Shown: positions 1 to 5,930 of the stretch, in pieces | Layout: each line of letters starts with the position of its first letter | Numbering within the stretch: the stretch's first letter is position 1 | From: Hyphomicrobiales bacterium | GTDB taxonomy: Bacteria; Pseudomonadota; Alphaproteobacteria; Rhizobiales; Xanthobacteraceae | Direction of reading: 5' to 3' | DNA: 8,027 nt | NCBI GenBank assembly: GCA_026400425.1 | Contig: JAPLPC010000271.1 | Span: 1-8,027 of the forward strand | Position numbers and translations under genes: made by a program | The notes under the pieces: model-generated | What the model saw: only the letters and a program-made list of their open reading frames with translations | The model's database searches: none | Told to the model about the DNA's origin: nothing

Positions 1-474
1 AACATAATAGGTGACTTCGGAAGACCGGGCATCCAGCGGCGTTCGGTTGATCGCATTGACCAGCGGACGCAGCAGGGTGTTGCCGGCGAGCACGAACACC
101 GTCAAGGCGATGGCCTGCACGATCATGTCCGCGCCGGCGCAGCAGCCGACGGCGGCCGAACTCCACAACGTCGCTGCCGTATTGAGCCCGCGCACATTGG
201 TGCCTTCCTTCATGATGACGCCGGCGCCGAGAAAACCGATCCCCGACACCACATAGGCGATCACCCGCACCGCGCCATCAGCGCCACCGAGTTTCATGGC
301 GAGATCGACGAAGGCCGCAGCACTCACCGCCACCAGCACGTTGGTGCGCAGGCCCGCCGTGCGCTGGCGGTATTGCCGCTCGGCACCGATCAGCGTGCCC
401 AGCACGAAGGCCGCCGCCAGGGACAGCAGCGTGTCGAGGAAATCCAGGGTCTGGAACGTGGTGAGAAAGCGCAT
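1..474 (-). CDS. MgtC/SapB-family membrane protein, C-terminus cut by window edge
   Basis: Reading from the ATG at 474, 158 codons run to base 1 without a stop, so the C-terminal part lies outside the window. The visible part is hydrophobic with several membrane segments. It shows the family hallmarks: an N-terminal segment with LGTLIGAERQYRQRTAGLRT (about residues 25-44) and the later GIGFLGAGVIMKEG and GLNTAATLWSSAAVG blocks. The family is inner-membrane; MgtC itself is known for growth under low magnesium and in macrophages, but many members have no known role, so I give no gene symbol. The start is fixed: an in-frame TGA lies three codons upstream (TGA AAA ACC ATG). No good Shine-Dalgarno sequence is visible. 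The gene is separated from the WD40 gene by about 140 bases holding a palindromic repeat, so it is probably not part of the zinc operon. Family assignment is firm; substrate or role is unknown. Confidence 0.85.
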   Translation of the reverse strand, partial: MRFLTTFQTLDFLDTLLSLAAAFVLGTLIGAERQYRQRTAGLRTNVLVAVSAAAFVDLAMKLGGADGAVRVIAYVVSGIGFLGAGVIMKEGTNVRGLNTAATLWSSAAVGCCAGADMIVQAIALTVFVLAGNTLLRPLVNAINRTPLDARSSEVTYYV

Positions 475-528
475 GGTTTTTCATGCGTACAGCAGGTGAC
501 GGGGAGATGACAGTCTCCCGACCACGTC

Positions 529-610
529 GTCGTTGCGAGGAGCGCAGCGACGAAGCAATCCAGAGAACCTCATACGAAGGACTGGATTGCTTCGCTACGC
601 TCGCAATGAC
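529..610. repeat. Palindromic intergenic repeat, copy 1
   Basis: A long imperfect inverted repeat fills most of the 140-base gap between the WD40 gene and the MgtC-family gene. The left arm (529-563, 35 bases) starts GTCGTTGCGAGGAGCGCAG and ends GAAGCAATCCAG. The right arm (582-610, 29 bases) starts CTGGATTGCTTCG and ends TCGCAATGAC. The arms enclose an 18-base loop. The left arm carries about six extra bases relative to the right, so the stem has an internal bulge. The right arm is identical to the reverse complement of the left arm of the second copy at 5833-5861. I recall this repeat type as abundant in Bradyrhizobium/Rhodopseudomonas-like genomes. It may form a hairpin in RNA and act as a bidirectional terminator or mRNA stabiliser, but that is inference. 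The rest of the gap (475-528) shows nothing I recognise. Confidence 0.85.
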
Positions 611-614
611 GGCG

Positions 615-1470
615 CTATACCGCCAGCAATCCGGCATCCCCTGCCGCATCGGCAAAGGCCAGCAGTGAGCCACGGTCGTTCCAGGCCAGTGCCGTCACCG
701 GCTCGCCCTTGTTGGCACGAACCAGGATCTCCGCGCCATCGACGAGACGGACCATCAGAACCGTGCCGGCCGCCGGCGGTCCAAGCGATCGAGCGCACCC
801 GCGCCGGGTAGCCGGTCATCCGCATATGCTTGCCATCCGCGAGGCGCCAGCCATGCAGCGCCGGCTCATGCATCGCCGTGACGATGAACTTGTTGTCCGG
901 GCTGAAGGTGACGCCGAGATGCGAGCCCTGCCATTCCAGCACCTCGGCGCTGCCGGCCATGTTGGGAAACCACAGCGTCACGCCATTGTAATGCGCGATG
1001 CCGAGCCGCATGCCCTTGGGCGCAAAAGCAAGGCCGCCCACGGTGGTCGGCACATCGAAACTCTTTACCTCGCCCTTGGGCGCCTGCACGAATGCCGTCT
1101 TGCCCGCCGACCACGCCACCGCGCCATCGGGATGCAATGCGACATTGTCGATCCAGCGCCGCTTGGCGTCGGTGGCGAAGGTCGAAACCGTGCTGTCGCG
1201 ATCGAGCACCAGCACCTTGCCATCGTCGGAGCCCATGACGACGCGCTTGCCGTCGGAGGTCGCGCACAGAATGCCGCCGAACGCGACATCGACCGGCGAC
1301 ATGGTGCCGCCCTGATCGACCAGCGTGACCTTCTCCTCGGCCCCGACAAAGGCGGCCTTGTCGCCGAGAAAATGCACGGACGAGACGGCGGCGCCGATCG
1401 ACACACCGACCACGCGATCGGTGACCGAGACGATCGACTCTTGCTCCTTGAGCGGGTTGAAATCGGTCAT
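615..1470 (-). pseudogene. WD40-type beta-propeller protein gene with internal deletion and frameshift
   Basis: The frame from the ATG at 1470 encodes a WD40-like propeller for about 235 residues. Repeated blades are visible, with motifs such as DGKRVVMGSDDGKVLVLDRD, ALHPDGAVAWSAG, YNGVTLWFPN and FSPDNKFIVTAMHEPALHGW. After RVRSIAWTAGG (near 770) it turns into unrelated Arg/Gly-rich sequence and runs into the palindromic repeat, stopping at 595. In a second frame, from about 766 to the TAG at 615-617, a convincing blade and end appear: TVLMVRLVDGAEILVR, then VTALAWNDRGSLLAFADA and GLLAV. So the true C-terminus is present but out of frame. From memory of relatives, which are longer by roughly 50-60 residues, one blade has been deleted. 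The start overlaps the CobW gene stop (TGATG), pointing to coupling; a GTG at 1473 is an alternative start. Its role is unknown, but the pairing with CobW in a zinc operon suggests zinc homeostasis. A sequence error cannot be excluded. Confidence 0.75.
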
Positions 1471-2504
1471 CACGCGGGAATGCAGCGTTCGAAGCCGTCG
1501 CGGATCAGCTGCTCGGGCAATTCGCGGCCGATGAAGACGAGGCGGCTCTCGCGCTTCTCGTCATCCTTCCACGGCCGCTGGTGATCGCCTTCGAGCATCA
1601 TGTGGACGCCCTGGAAGACATAGCGTTCGTCATCGCCGGCAAACGAGATGATGCCCTTGGAGCGAAGGATCTTGCCGCCCTCCTTCGCCATCAGGTCCTG
1701 CAACCAGGGCATGAAGGTCGAAGGATCGAGCGGCTTTTCGGAGCGCAGCGACAGCGATTGCATCTCTTCGTCGTGATAATGCTTCAGGCCATGGTCATGT
1801 CCATGATGATGGTGATGATCATGCCCGTGGTCGTGATCATGATCGTCGGCCTCGAGGAACGCCGGCTCGATCTCCAGAATGCGATCGAGATCGAACGCGC
1901 CGCGATCGAGCACGTCCTCGATCTTCACCTGCGCACGCGTGGTGCGATGCAGCTTGGCATAGGGATTGATCGCGCGGATGCGGGCTTCGACTTCGGCGAG
2001 TTCCGGCGCGGTGACGAGATCGGTCTTGTTGAGCACGATGACGTCGGCGAAGGCGATCTGGTTCTTGGCTTCCGGCGCGTCCTTGAGGCGATCGCTCAGC
2101 CACTTGGCATCGGCCACGGTGACCACGGCATCGAGCCGCGCATGGGCCTGGACATCTTCATCGACGAAGAATGTCTGCGCCACTGGTGCTGGATCGGCCA
2201 AACCTGTGGTCTCGACGATAATGGCGTCGAACTTGCCCTTGCGCTTCATCAGGCCTTCGAGGATGCGCACGAGATCGCCGCGCACGGTGCAACAAACGCA
2301 GCCATTGTTCATCTCGAACACCTCCTCATCGGCGCCGATGATGAGGTCGTTGTCGATGCCGATCTCGCCGAATTCATTGACGATGACCGCGTATTTCTTG
2401 CCATGGTTCTCGGTGAGAATCCGATTCAAGAGCGTGGTCTTGCCGGCGCCGAGATAGCCGGTCAGCACGGTCACGGGGATTTTTGCGGAAGCAGGCGTTG
2501 TCAT
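1470..2504 (-). CDS. CobW/COG0523-family GTPase, putative zinc metallochaperone
   Basis: The 344-residue product is a G3E-class GTPase of the CobW/COG0523 family. Visible motifs are the P-loop GYLGAGKTT (16-24), the family metal-binding motif GCVCC (68-72, CxCC), ETTGLADP (98-105) and the guanine-specificity motif NKTD (159-162). A His-rich stretch at 222-244 holds 13 histidines among Asp and Gly. The CobW C-terminal domain follows (about 250-344). Family members use GTP hydrolysis to insert or deliver metals; those in Zur regulons are thought to move zinc to client proteins when zinc is scarce. Position directly after znuA supports zinc rather than cobalt or nickel. The start is supported by a GGAG at 2515-2518, 10 bases upstream. 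The stop overlaps the start of the WD40 gene. The product is cytoplasmic. All GTPase motifs are intact. Family assignment is very secure; the client is unknown. Confidence 0.93.
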   Translation of the reverse strand: MTTPASAKIPVTVLTGYLGAGKTTLLNRILTENHGKKYAVIVNEFGEIGIDNDLIIGADEEVFEMNNGCVCCTVRGDLVRILEGLMKRKGKFDAIIVETTGLADPAPVAQTFFVDEDVQAHARLDAVVTVADAKWLSDRLKDAPEAKNQIAFADVIVLNKTDLVTAPELAEVEARIRAINPYAKLHRTTRAQVKIEDVLDRGAFDLDRILEIEPAFLEADDHDHDHGHDHHHHHGHDHGLKHYHDEEMQSLSLRSEKPLDPSTFMPWLQDLMAKEGGKILRSKGIISFAGDDERYVFQGVHMMLEGDHQRPWKDDEKRESRLVFIGRELPEQLIRDGFERCIPA

Positions 2505-2527
2505 CGCAGATGTTCTCCAAACAAAGA

Positions 2528-2560
2528 CCTCATCCCGAGAGGGGATCTCGAAGGATGAGG
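2528..2560. repeat. Hairpin repeat between znuA and the CobW gene
   Basis: This is a near-perfect hairpin: outer arms CCTCATCC (2528-2535) and GGATGAGG (2553-2560), inner arms CGAGA (2536-2540) and TCTCG (2546-2550), a GGGGA loop and a two-base AA bulge. It occupies almost half of the 71-base gap between znuA and the CobW gene, the only real gap in the operon. The CCTCATCC...GGATGAGG form resembles a repeat I recall as dispersed in Bradyrhizobium-like genomes. On the transcribed strand it is followed by TCTTTGTTTG, a weak U-rich run, so it may act as a partial terminator or processing site that lowers CobW expression relative to ZnuA. That function is inferred. Confidence 0.75.
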
Positions 2561-2575
2561 CGCGTGGGAGCGCGG

Positions 2576-3493
2576 CTATGGGGTCAGCGCGCCCGCCAGC
2601 GTCTTTATAACCATGGCAATGTAAGTAGGTGCATCGCCGTTTTCGGCCGTCAGGCTGTCGGAATACAGCGTTCCGCCGATCTTTGCACTGGTCTCGGCAG
2701 CGATCCGGCGGATCAGCCGGGGATCGCTCACATTTTCCAGAAACACGGCGGGAATTTTCGCCTGCCTGATCTGGGTGATGATACGGGCGACATCGCGCGC
2801 CGACGCCTTGGATTCGGTGGAGACGCCCTGCGGCGCCACGAACTGGATGCCATAGGCGACGGCGAAATAGCCGAAGGCGTCGTGGGTCGAGATCACCTTG
2901 CGCTTCGCCTCGGGAATGCCGGCGACGGCGGCCTTCACATCGGCTTCCAGTTTGGTCAGCTCGCTCAGGTAAATCTCGGCATTGGCCTTGTAGACGTCCG
3001 CGCCCGCCGGATCGGCCTTGGTCAGCGCATCGCGGATATTCGCGACATAGATCTTTGCATTGGCGACCGATTGCCAGGCATGCGGATCGTCATGGCCGTG
3101 GTCATGCTTGTCGCCATGATCGTGGCCGCCCTCCTCCGCCTCGCGCGGCTTGATGCCTTGGGTGGCTGTGACGATGGTGGCTTTGCCCCCCGCGGATTTC
3201 ACCAATCGCGGCAACCAGCCTTCGAAACCGAGACCGTTGACGAAGACGAGCTTCGCCGACGTGATGGTTTTCGCATCCGCCGGCGTTGGCGTGAAGACAT
3301 GCGCGTCGCCGTTGGGGCCGACCAGCGTCGTGACTGCAACGCGCTCGCCGCCGACATTGCGCACGAAATCCCCGAGAATGGAGAAACTGGCCACCACATC
3401 GACCTTGCCCTGCGACCAGGACGGGGTGATCGACAGCAGCAACAGAACGACGCCGAACACGATGTGGAACGATTGACGCAGGAACATCAGCAT
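2576..3493 (-). CDS. znuA: Periplasmic zinc-binding protein of ABC transporter (ZnuA/TroA type)
   Basis: The 305-residue product is a cluster A-I metal-binding lipocalin-unrelated solute receptor (ZnuA/TroA/PsaA family). Residues 1-28 form a signal peptide with a hydrophobic core (IVFGVVLLLL) and a likely cleavage after SWS/Q; there is no lipobox Cys. The metal ligands can be placed by family comparison: His65 (GDAHVFTP), His138 (DPHAWQ), His204 (STHDAFGYF) and Asp279 (LYSDSL). A His at the third position is typical of zinc binders, whereas manganese receptors such as PsaA have Glu there. A His/Asp-rich loop (124-138, HDHGDKHDHGHDDPH) precedes the second ligand, as in ZnuA proteins, and may collect zinc. 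The start is ambiguous. ATG 3493 overlaps the znuB stop (TGATG), but GAGG at 3498-3501 is 4 bases from it and 10 bases from a second in-frame ATG at 3487. Zinc is the best-supported substrate; manganese is less likely. Confidence 0.9.
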   Translation of the reverse strand: MLMFLRQSFHIVFGVVLLLLSITPSWSQGKVDVVASFSILGDFVRNVGGERVAVTTLVGPNGDAHVFTPTPADAKTITSAKLVFVNGLGFEGWLPRLVKSAGGKATIVTATQGIKPREAEEGGHDHGDKHDHGHDDPHAWQSVANAKIYVANIRDALTKADPAGADVYKANAEIYLSELTKLEADVKAAVAGIPEAKRKVISTHDAFGYFAVAYGIQFVAPQGVSTESKASARDVARIITQIRQAKIPAVFLENVSDPRLIRRIAAETSAKIGGTLYSDSLTAENGDAPTYIAMVIKTLAGALTP

Positions 3494-4368
3494 CAAGCCT
3501 CAAGATGACGGCCGGGAAACAGCTGCCTGAGCAGCCCGGACACGGTGCCGAAGAACAATGAGAAGATGTACAGGACGGCCGCCACCAGAATGACCGCCGG
3601 GCCGGATGGCACCTTGGTCTGGAACGACAGCACCAGCCCGCCATATCCGGAGATCATCGCGCTCACGACGGAAATCACCATCATGCCGGTGATGTCGCGC
3701 GACCAGAAGCGCGCGATTCCGGCCGGCAGAATCATCAGCCCGACAGCCAGCAGCGTGCCGAGCGCGTGGAAGCCGTTGACGAGATTGATCACCACCAGCG
3801 CGAGAAAGGCCAGATGCGCCGGCGCCCCCGCACGCGACACGGTGCGCAGGAAAACCGGATCGACGCATTCGATCACCAGCGGACGATAGATCACCGCCAT
3901 CACCAGCAGCGTGATCGTCGCATTGAAGGCGATCACCAGCAGCGTCTGGTCGTCGAGCGCCAGGATATTGCCGAACAGCACGTGCAGCAGATCGATATTG
4001 GTGCCGCGCATCGACACGATGGTGACGCCGACGGCGAGCGAGACGAGGTAGAACGCCGCGAGCGAGGCGTCTTCCTTGATCACGGTGACACGCGAGACCA
4101 GGCCGGCGAGCAGCGCCACCGAGAATCCTGCGATCAGTCCGCCGAAGGTCATCGCGAACAGATTGAGGCCGGAGAACAGGAAGCCGATCGCCGCACCGGG
4201 CAGGATCGCATGCGCCATCGCGTCGCCGACGAGGCTCATCCGCCGCAGCATCAGGAACACGCCGATCGGCGCGCCGCCCAGTGCCAGCGCGATCACGCCG
4301 GCCAGGGCCCGGCGCATGAACTCGAAATCGATGAATGGCGCGATCAACGCATCGTAGAGCATGGTCAT
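3493..4368 (-). CDS. znuB: Zinc ABC transporter permease (ABC-3 family)
   Basis: The 291-residue product is a very hydrophobic inner-membrane permease of the ABC-3 metal family (ZnuB/TroC/MntB). About eight or nine membrane helices are visible. Recognisable segments include GVFLMLRRMSLVGDAMAHA near residues 36-54 (family motif at the first cytoplasmic loop), the FLF...NLFAMTFGG region, and GTLLAVGLMILPAGIARFWS, the conserved coupling segment that contacts the ATPase. Length matches the family. The ATG at 4368 overlaps the znuC stop by four bases (ATGA), with AGG five bases upstream, so translation is coupled; a second ATG follows two codons later. The gene ends by overlapping the znuA start. 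It would form a homodimer with two ZnuC subunits to carry zinc from ZnuA to the cytoplasm. No defects are visible. Confidence 0.92.
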   Translation of the reverse strand: MTMLYDALIAPFIDFEFMRRALAGVIALALGGAPIGVFLMLRRMSLVGDAMAHAILPGAAIGFLFSGLNLFAMTFGGLIAGFSVALLAGLVSRVTVIKEDASLAAFYLVSLAVGVTIVSMRGTNIDLLHVLFGNILALDDQTLLVIAFNATITLLVMAVIYRPLVIECVDPVFLRTVSRAGAPAHLAFLALVVINLVNGFHALGTLLAVGLMILPAGIARFWSRDITGMMVISVVSAMISGYGGLVLSFQTKVPSGPAVILVAAVLYIFSLFFGTVSGLLRQLFPGRHLEA

Positions 4369-5123
4369 GCCGCCTGCGATCGCTCGTGATCGGCTGCACA
4401 CGCGCCCGCGGTGTCGTCGAACGCCTCGCACATCCGGCGGGCTTCGGCGAGATTGTCCAGCGTCAGCACGTCCGGCGTGGGTCCCCAGGCGACCGCGCCA
4501 CGCGCCAGCAGCAGCGTTTCCGGGAAATGCGCGCGCACCATCTCCATGTCGTGCAGGGCTGCCAGCACCGTCCGGCCTTCGCCATGCCAGCGCTGCACCA
4601 GCGCGATCAGATCCAGCGTCGTCTTCGCATCGATCGCATTGAACGGCTCGTAGAGCACGATCACATCGGCATCCTGCAGCAGCACGCGCGCGAACAGCAT
4701 GCGTTGCATCTGGCCGCCGGAGAGCGTGCCGATGCTGCGGTTCTCGAAGCCGTTGAGGCCGACGGCAGCCAGCGCCTGCGCGATCTGATCGCGTGCCTTG
4801 CGGCCGAGCCCGCCGAACATGCCGGTGCTGCGCCACAGGCCGGTGCCGACAAAATCGAACACCGAAATCGGAAAGCTGCGATCGATATCGACGCTTTGCG
4901 GGAGATAGGCGATATCGCGCTGCGTGATGCCGCCATAGCCGATCTGGCCCGCCAGCGGCTTCAGAATGCCGACGATGCCGCGAAACAGCGTCGACTTGCC
5001 GGCGCCGTTCGGGCCGACCACGGCCAGCAGCGTCCCTTGGGTCACCTCGCCGCTAAGGTGATGCACGGCCGGATGGCGGTCGTAGCCGAGCGTGATGTCG
5101 CGGAAGGTCAGACGCGCCGTCAT
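4365..5123 (-). CDS. znuC: Zinc ABC transporter ATP-binding protein with altered Walker B
   Basis: The 252-residue product is an ABC ATPase of the metal-uptake type. Visible motifs are Walker A GPNGAGKST (37-45), Q-loop Gln76 (YLPQS), the signature LSGGQMQR (134-141), Walker B region DVIVLYEPF (153-161), D-loop Asp165 and the switch His191 (ALHD). The catalytic Glu159 is present, but the Mg-coordinating Walker B Asp that should precede it reads as Tyr158 (TAC, bases 4650-4652). One base change from GAC would account for it. This substitution is expected to cripple ATP hydrolysis unless compensated. I chose ATG 5123: it overlaps the stop of the upstream small gene (ATGA) and has GAGG five bases upstream; an open extension to 5222 is Arg/Gly-rich and unlike the family. 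The C-terminal tail (from about 232) is variable. Neighbours znuB and znuA make zinc the likely substrate. Confidence 0.9.
   Translation of the reverse strand: MTARLTFRDITLGYDRHPAVHHLSGEVTQGTLLAVVGPNGAGKSTLFRGIVGILKPLAGQIGYGGITQRDIAYLPQSVDIDRSFPISVFDFVGTGLWRSTGMFGGLGRKARDQIAQALAAVGLNGFENRSIGTLSGGQMQRMLFARVLLQDADVIVLYEPFNAIDAKTTLDLIALVQRWHGEGRTVLAALHDMEMVRAHFPETLLLARGAVAWGPTPDVLTLDNLAEARRMCEAFDDTAGACAADHERSQAA
4650..4652 (-). other. znuC: Walker B Asp-to-Tyr codon in znuC
   Basis: Codon 158 reads TAC (Tyr) where ABC ATPases almost always have Asp before the catalytic Glu (hhhhDE). The plus-strand triplet is GTA; a C at 4652 would restore GAC. The reading frame on both sides is intact and all other ATPase motifs are normal, so this is a single-residue change and not a frameshift. 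Confidence 0.85.
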
Positions 5124-5329
5124 GACGGCCTCATCCCGAGCAGTACGACCGCCCACAGGCCTGCAGAAACCGCCAACGCGGCGGCCAGCCGGCCGGGCAT
5201 CGACATCCGCAGGATCGACCATGGCGACGGCTGGGCCGGATGCGGGATCGACGGGTCATGGCTATGACGGGCATGGCCGTGCACGGGAGCTTGATGGTGG
5301 TCGTGGCTATGGTGATGAGACTGCGCCAT
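5120..5329 (-). CDS. Small His-rich single-span membrane protein, first gene of the zinc operon
   Basis: The 69-residue product has two parts. Residues 1-31 contain 11 histidines (for example SHHHSHDHH at 4-12 and HGHARHSHD at 17-25) with few acidic residues. Residues 48-66 form one hydrophobic helix (LAAALAVSAGLWAVVLLGM) preceded by Arg41 and Arg47, which by the positive-inside rule places the His-rich part in the cytoplasm. It begins about 75 bases after the predicted transcription start and its TGA overlaps the znuC ATG by four bases, so it is very likely translated and coupled to znuC. No Shine-Dalgarno is visible before ATG 5329, and there is no in-frame ATG, GTG or TTG in the leader. 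I know no characterised family for it. A zinc-binding accessory, buffer or sensor for the ZnuBC complex is plausible, but this is inference from composition and position. Confidence 0.7.
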   Translation of the reverse strand: MAQSHHHSHDHHQAPVHGHARHSHDPSIPHPAQPSPWSILRMSMPGRLAAALAVSAGLWAVVLLGMRPS

Positions 5330-5402
5330 GGCGGGCCGGAACCGGTGCGACGGCCGAAAAGGCCAGTGATAACAAGGCAGCCGAAGGCCACACCCGTAAT
5401 CT

Positions 5403-5419
5403 ATGTTACATTATAACAT
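5403..5419. promoter_or_regulatory. Putative Zur operator
   Basis: ATGTTA-CATTA-TAACAT is a perfect 6-bp inverted repeat with a 5-base spacer in an otherwise G+C-rich region. This AT-rich ATGTTA/TAACAT form resembles alphaproteobacterial Zur sites. It lies at the head of a gene set typical of the Zur regulon and covers the predicted -10 box, so zinc-loaded Zur would block transcription. No zur gene lies in the window. Confidence 0.8.
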
Positions 5420-5437
5420 GACGCAAGCGGCGGTCAG
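5410..5437 (-). promoter_or_regulatory. Sigma70-like promoter of the zinc operon
   Basis: On the minus strand, CTGACC (5437-5432, 4 of 6 matches to TTGACA) is followed after 16 bases by a perfect TATAAT (5415-5410). Transcription would start near 5403, leaving a leader of about 75 bases before the small His-rich gene. The -35 box overlaps the crcB stop codon and the -10 box lies inside the Zur-type palindrome. Confidence 0.65.
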
Positions 5438-5811
5438 GCGAAGTGGCGCACCAGAGCCATGCCGGCAAACAGACCAGCGATCGAGAGCACGACCGAGCCG
5501 AGCACATAGGTCAGGCTCAGCCCCAGCTCGCCACGCTCGTAGAGCAAGGCCGCGTCGAGCGAGAAGGCCGAAAAGGTGGTGTAGCCACCGAGAATGCCGG
5601 TCATCAGGAACAGCCGCAAAGATTGCGAGGCACCGCCTTTGAACGCGAAATAGCCCGCGATCAGGCCCATCACGGTGGAGCCGGTGATGTTGATGACGAA
5701 CGTGCCCCACGGAAATCCGGGGGCCATGCAGCGGGCACATGTGAGATTGATCAGATGACGCAAAGTGGCGCCGAGGCCACCGCCCACAAAAACCAGAACG
5801 AAATTCATCAT
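5434..5811 (-). CDS. crcB: Fluoride exporter channel CrcB/Fluc
   Basis: The 125-residue product matches the CrcB/Fluc family in length and has four hydrophobic helices. Visible family motifs are GGGLGATLRH (10-19), GTFVINITGS (36-45) with the pore-lining Asn41, and GGYTTFSAFSLD (75-86) with Phe80 and Phe83, the pair that lines the fluoride path. These proteins form antiparallel dimers in the inner membrane and let fluoride leave the cytoplasm. ATG 5811 or the adjacent ATG 5808 gives the normal N-terminus; an open extension up to 5856 reads into the palindromic repeat and is rejected. I see no fluoride riboswitch upstream. There is no terminator between crcB and the zinc operon, whose promoter overlaps the crcB stop, so some read-through is possible. 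Confidence 0.93.
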   Translation of the reverse strand: MMNFVLVFVGGGLGATLRHLINLTCARCMAPGFPWGTFVINITGSTVMGLIAGYFAFKGGASQSLRLFLMTGILGGYTTFSAFSLDAALLYERGELGLSLTYVLGSVVLSIAGLFAGMALVRHFA

Positions 5812-5832
5812 CGATACTCGGTCAGACCTGTC

Positions 5833-5913
5833 GTCATTGCGAGCGTAGCGAAGCAATCCAGAGGCAACAAGCGATGGCTGGATTGCTTTGTCGCAAAAGC
5901 TCCTCGCAATGAC
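5833..5913. repeat. Palindromic intergenic repeat, copy 2, inverted relative to copy 1
   Basis: The left arm (5833-5861, 29 bases) begins GTCATTGCGAGCGTAGCG and ends GAAGCAATCCAG. The right arm (5878-5913, 36 bases) begins CTGGATTGCTTTG and ends CTCGCAATGAC. The short arm is identical to the short arm of the copy at 529-610, and the long arms are related, but short and long arms are in opposite order, so the two copies are inverted relative to each other. It lies between sodB and crcB, just downstream of the sodB terminator and upstream of the crcB start, and could shape the crcB leader RNA. Confidence 0.85.
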
Positions 5914-5930
5914 GGATGATAGGAAATTGC

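Noticed and set aside
529..610. CRISPR-like or insertion-sequence end
   Set aside because: Only a single palindrome per site, no regular spacers, no transposase and no target duplication seen.
709..1584. Long plus-strand open frame opposite the WD40 gene
   Set aside because: Arg/His-rich composition with no recognisable domain; the minus strand encodes clear propeller blades.
1581..2558. Long plus-strand open frame opposite the CobW gene, with Met-rich runs
   Set aside because: It is the antisense shadow of the CobW gene; the Met/Val runs are the complement of the His-rich stretch, and the minus-strand protein has all GTPase motifs.
3493..4836. Possible znuC-znuB fusion reading as one 447-residue frame
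   Set aside because: The upstream half is the wrong frame of znuC; znuB begins at 4368 with an ATGA overlap.
5124..5222. N-terminal extension of ZnuC
   Set aside because: The extension is Arg/Gly-rich and overlaps the small His-rich gene; ATG 5123 has a ribosome site and family-like N-terminus.
5131..5391. GTG-started frame in the operon leader beginning VAFGCLVITGLFG, resembling a lipobox
   Set aside because: After a few hydrophobic residues it becomes an out-of-frame shadow of the His-rich gene with Arg-rich content; there is no ribosome site and no start at ATG.
5812..5856. N-terminal extension of CrcB
   Set aside because: The extra residues come from the palindromic repeat and are not part of the CrcB family, whose N-terminus fits ATG 5811 or 5808.
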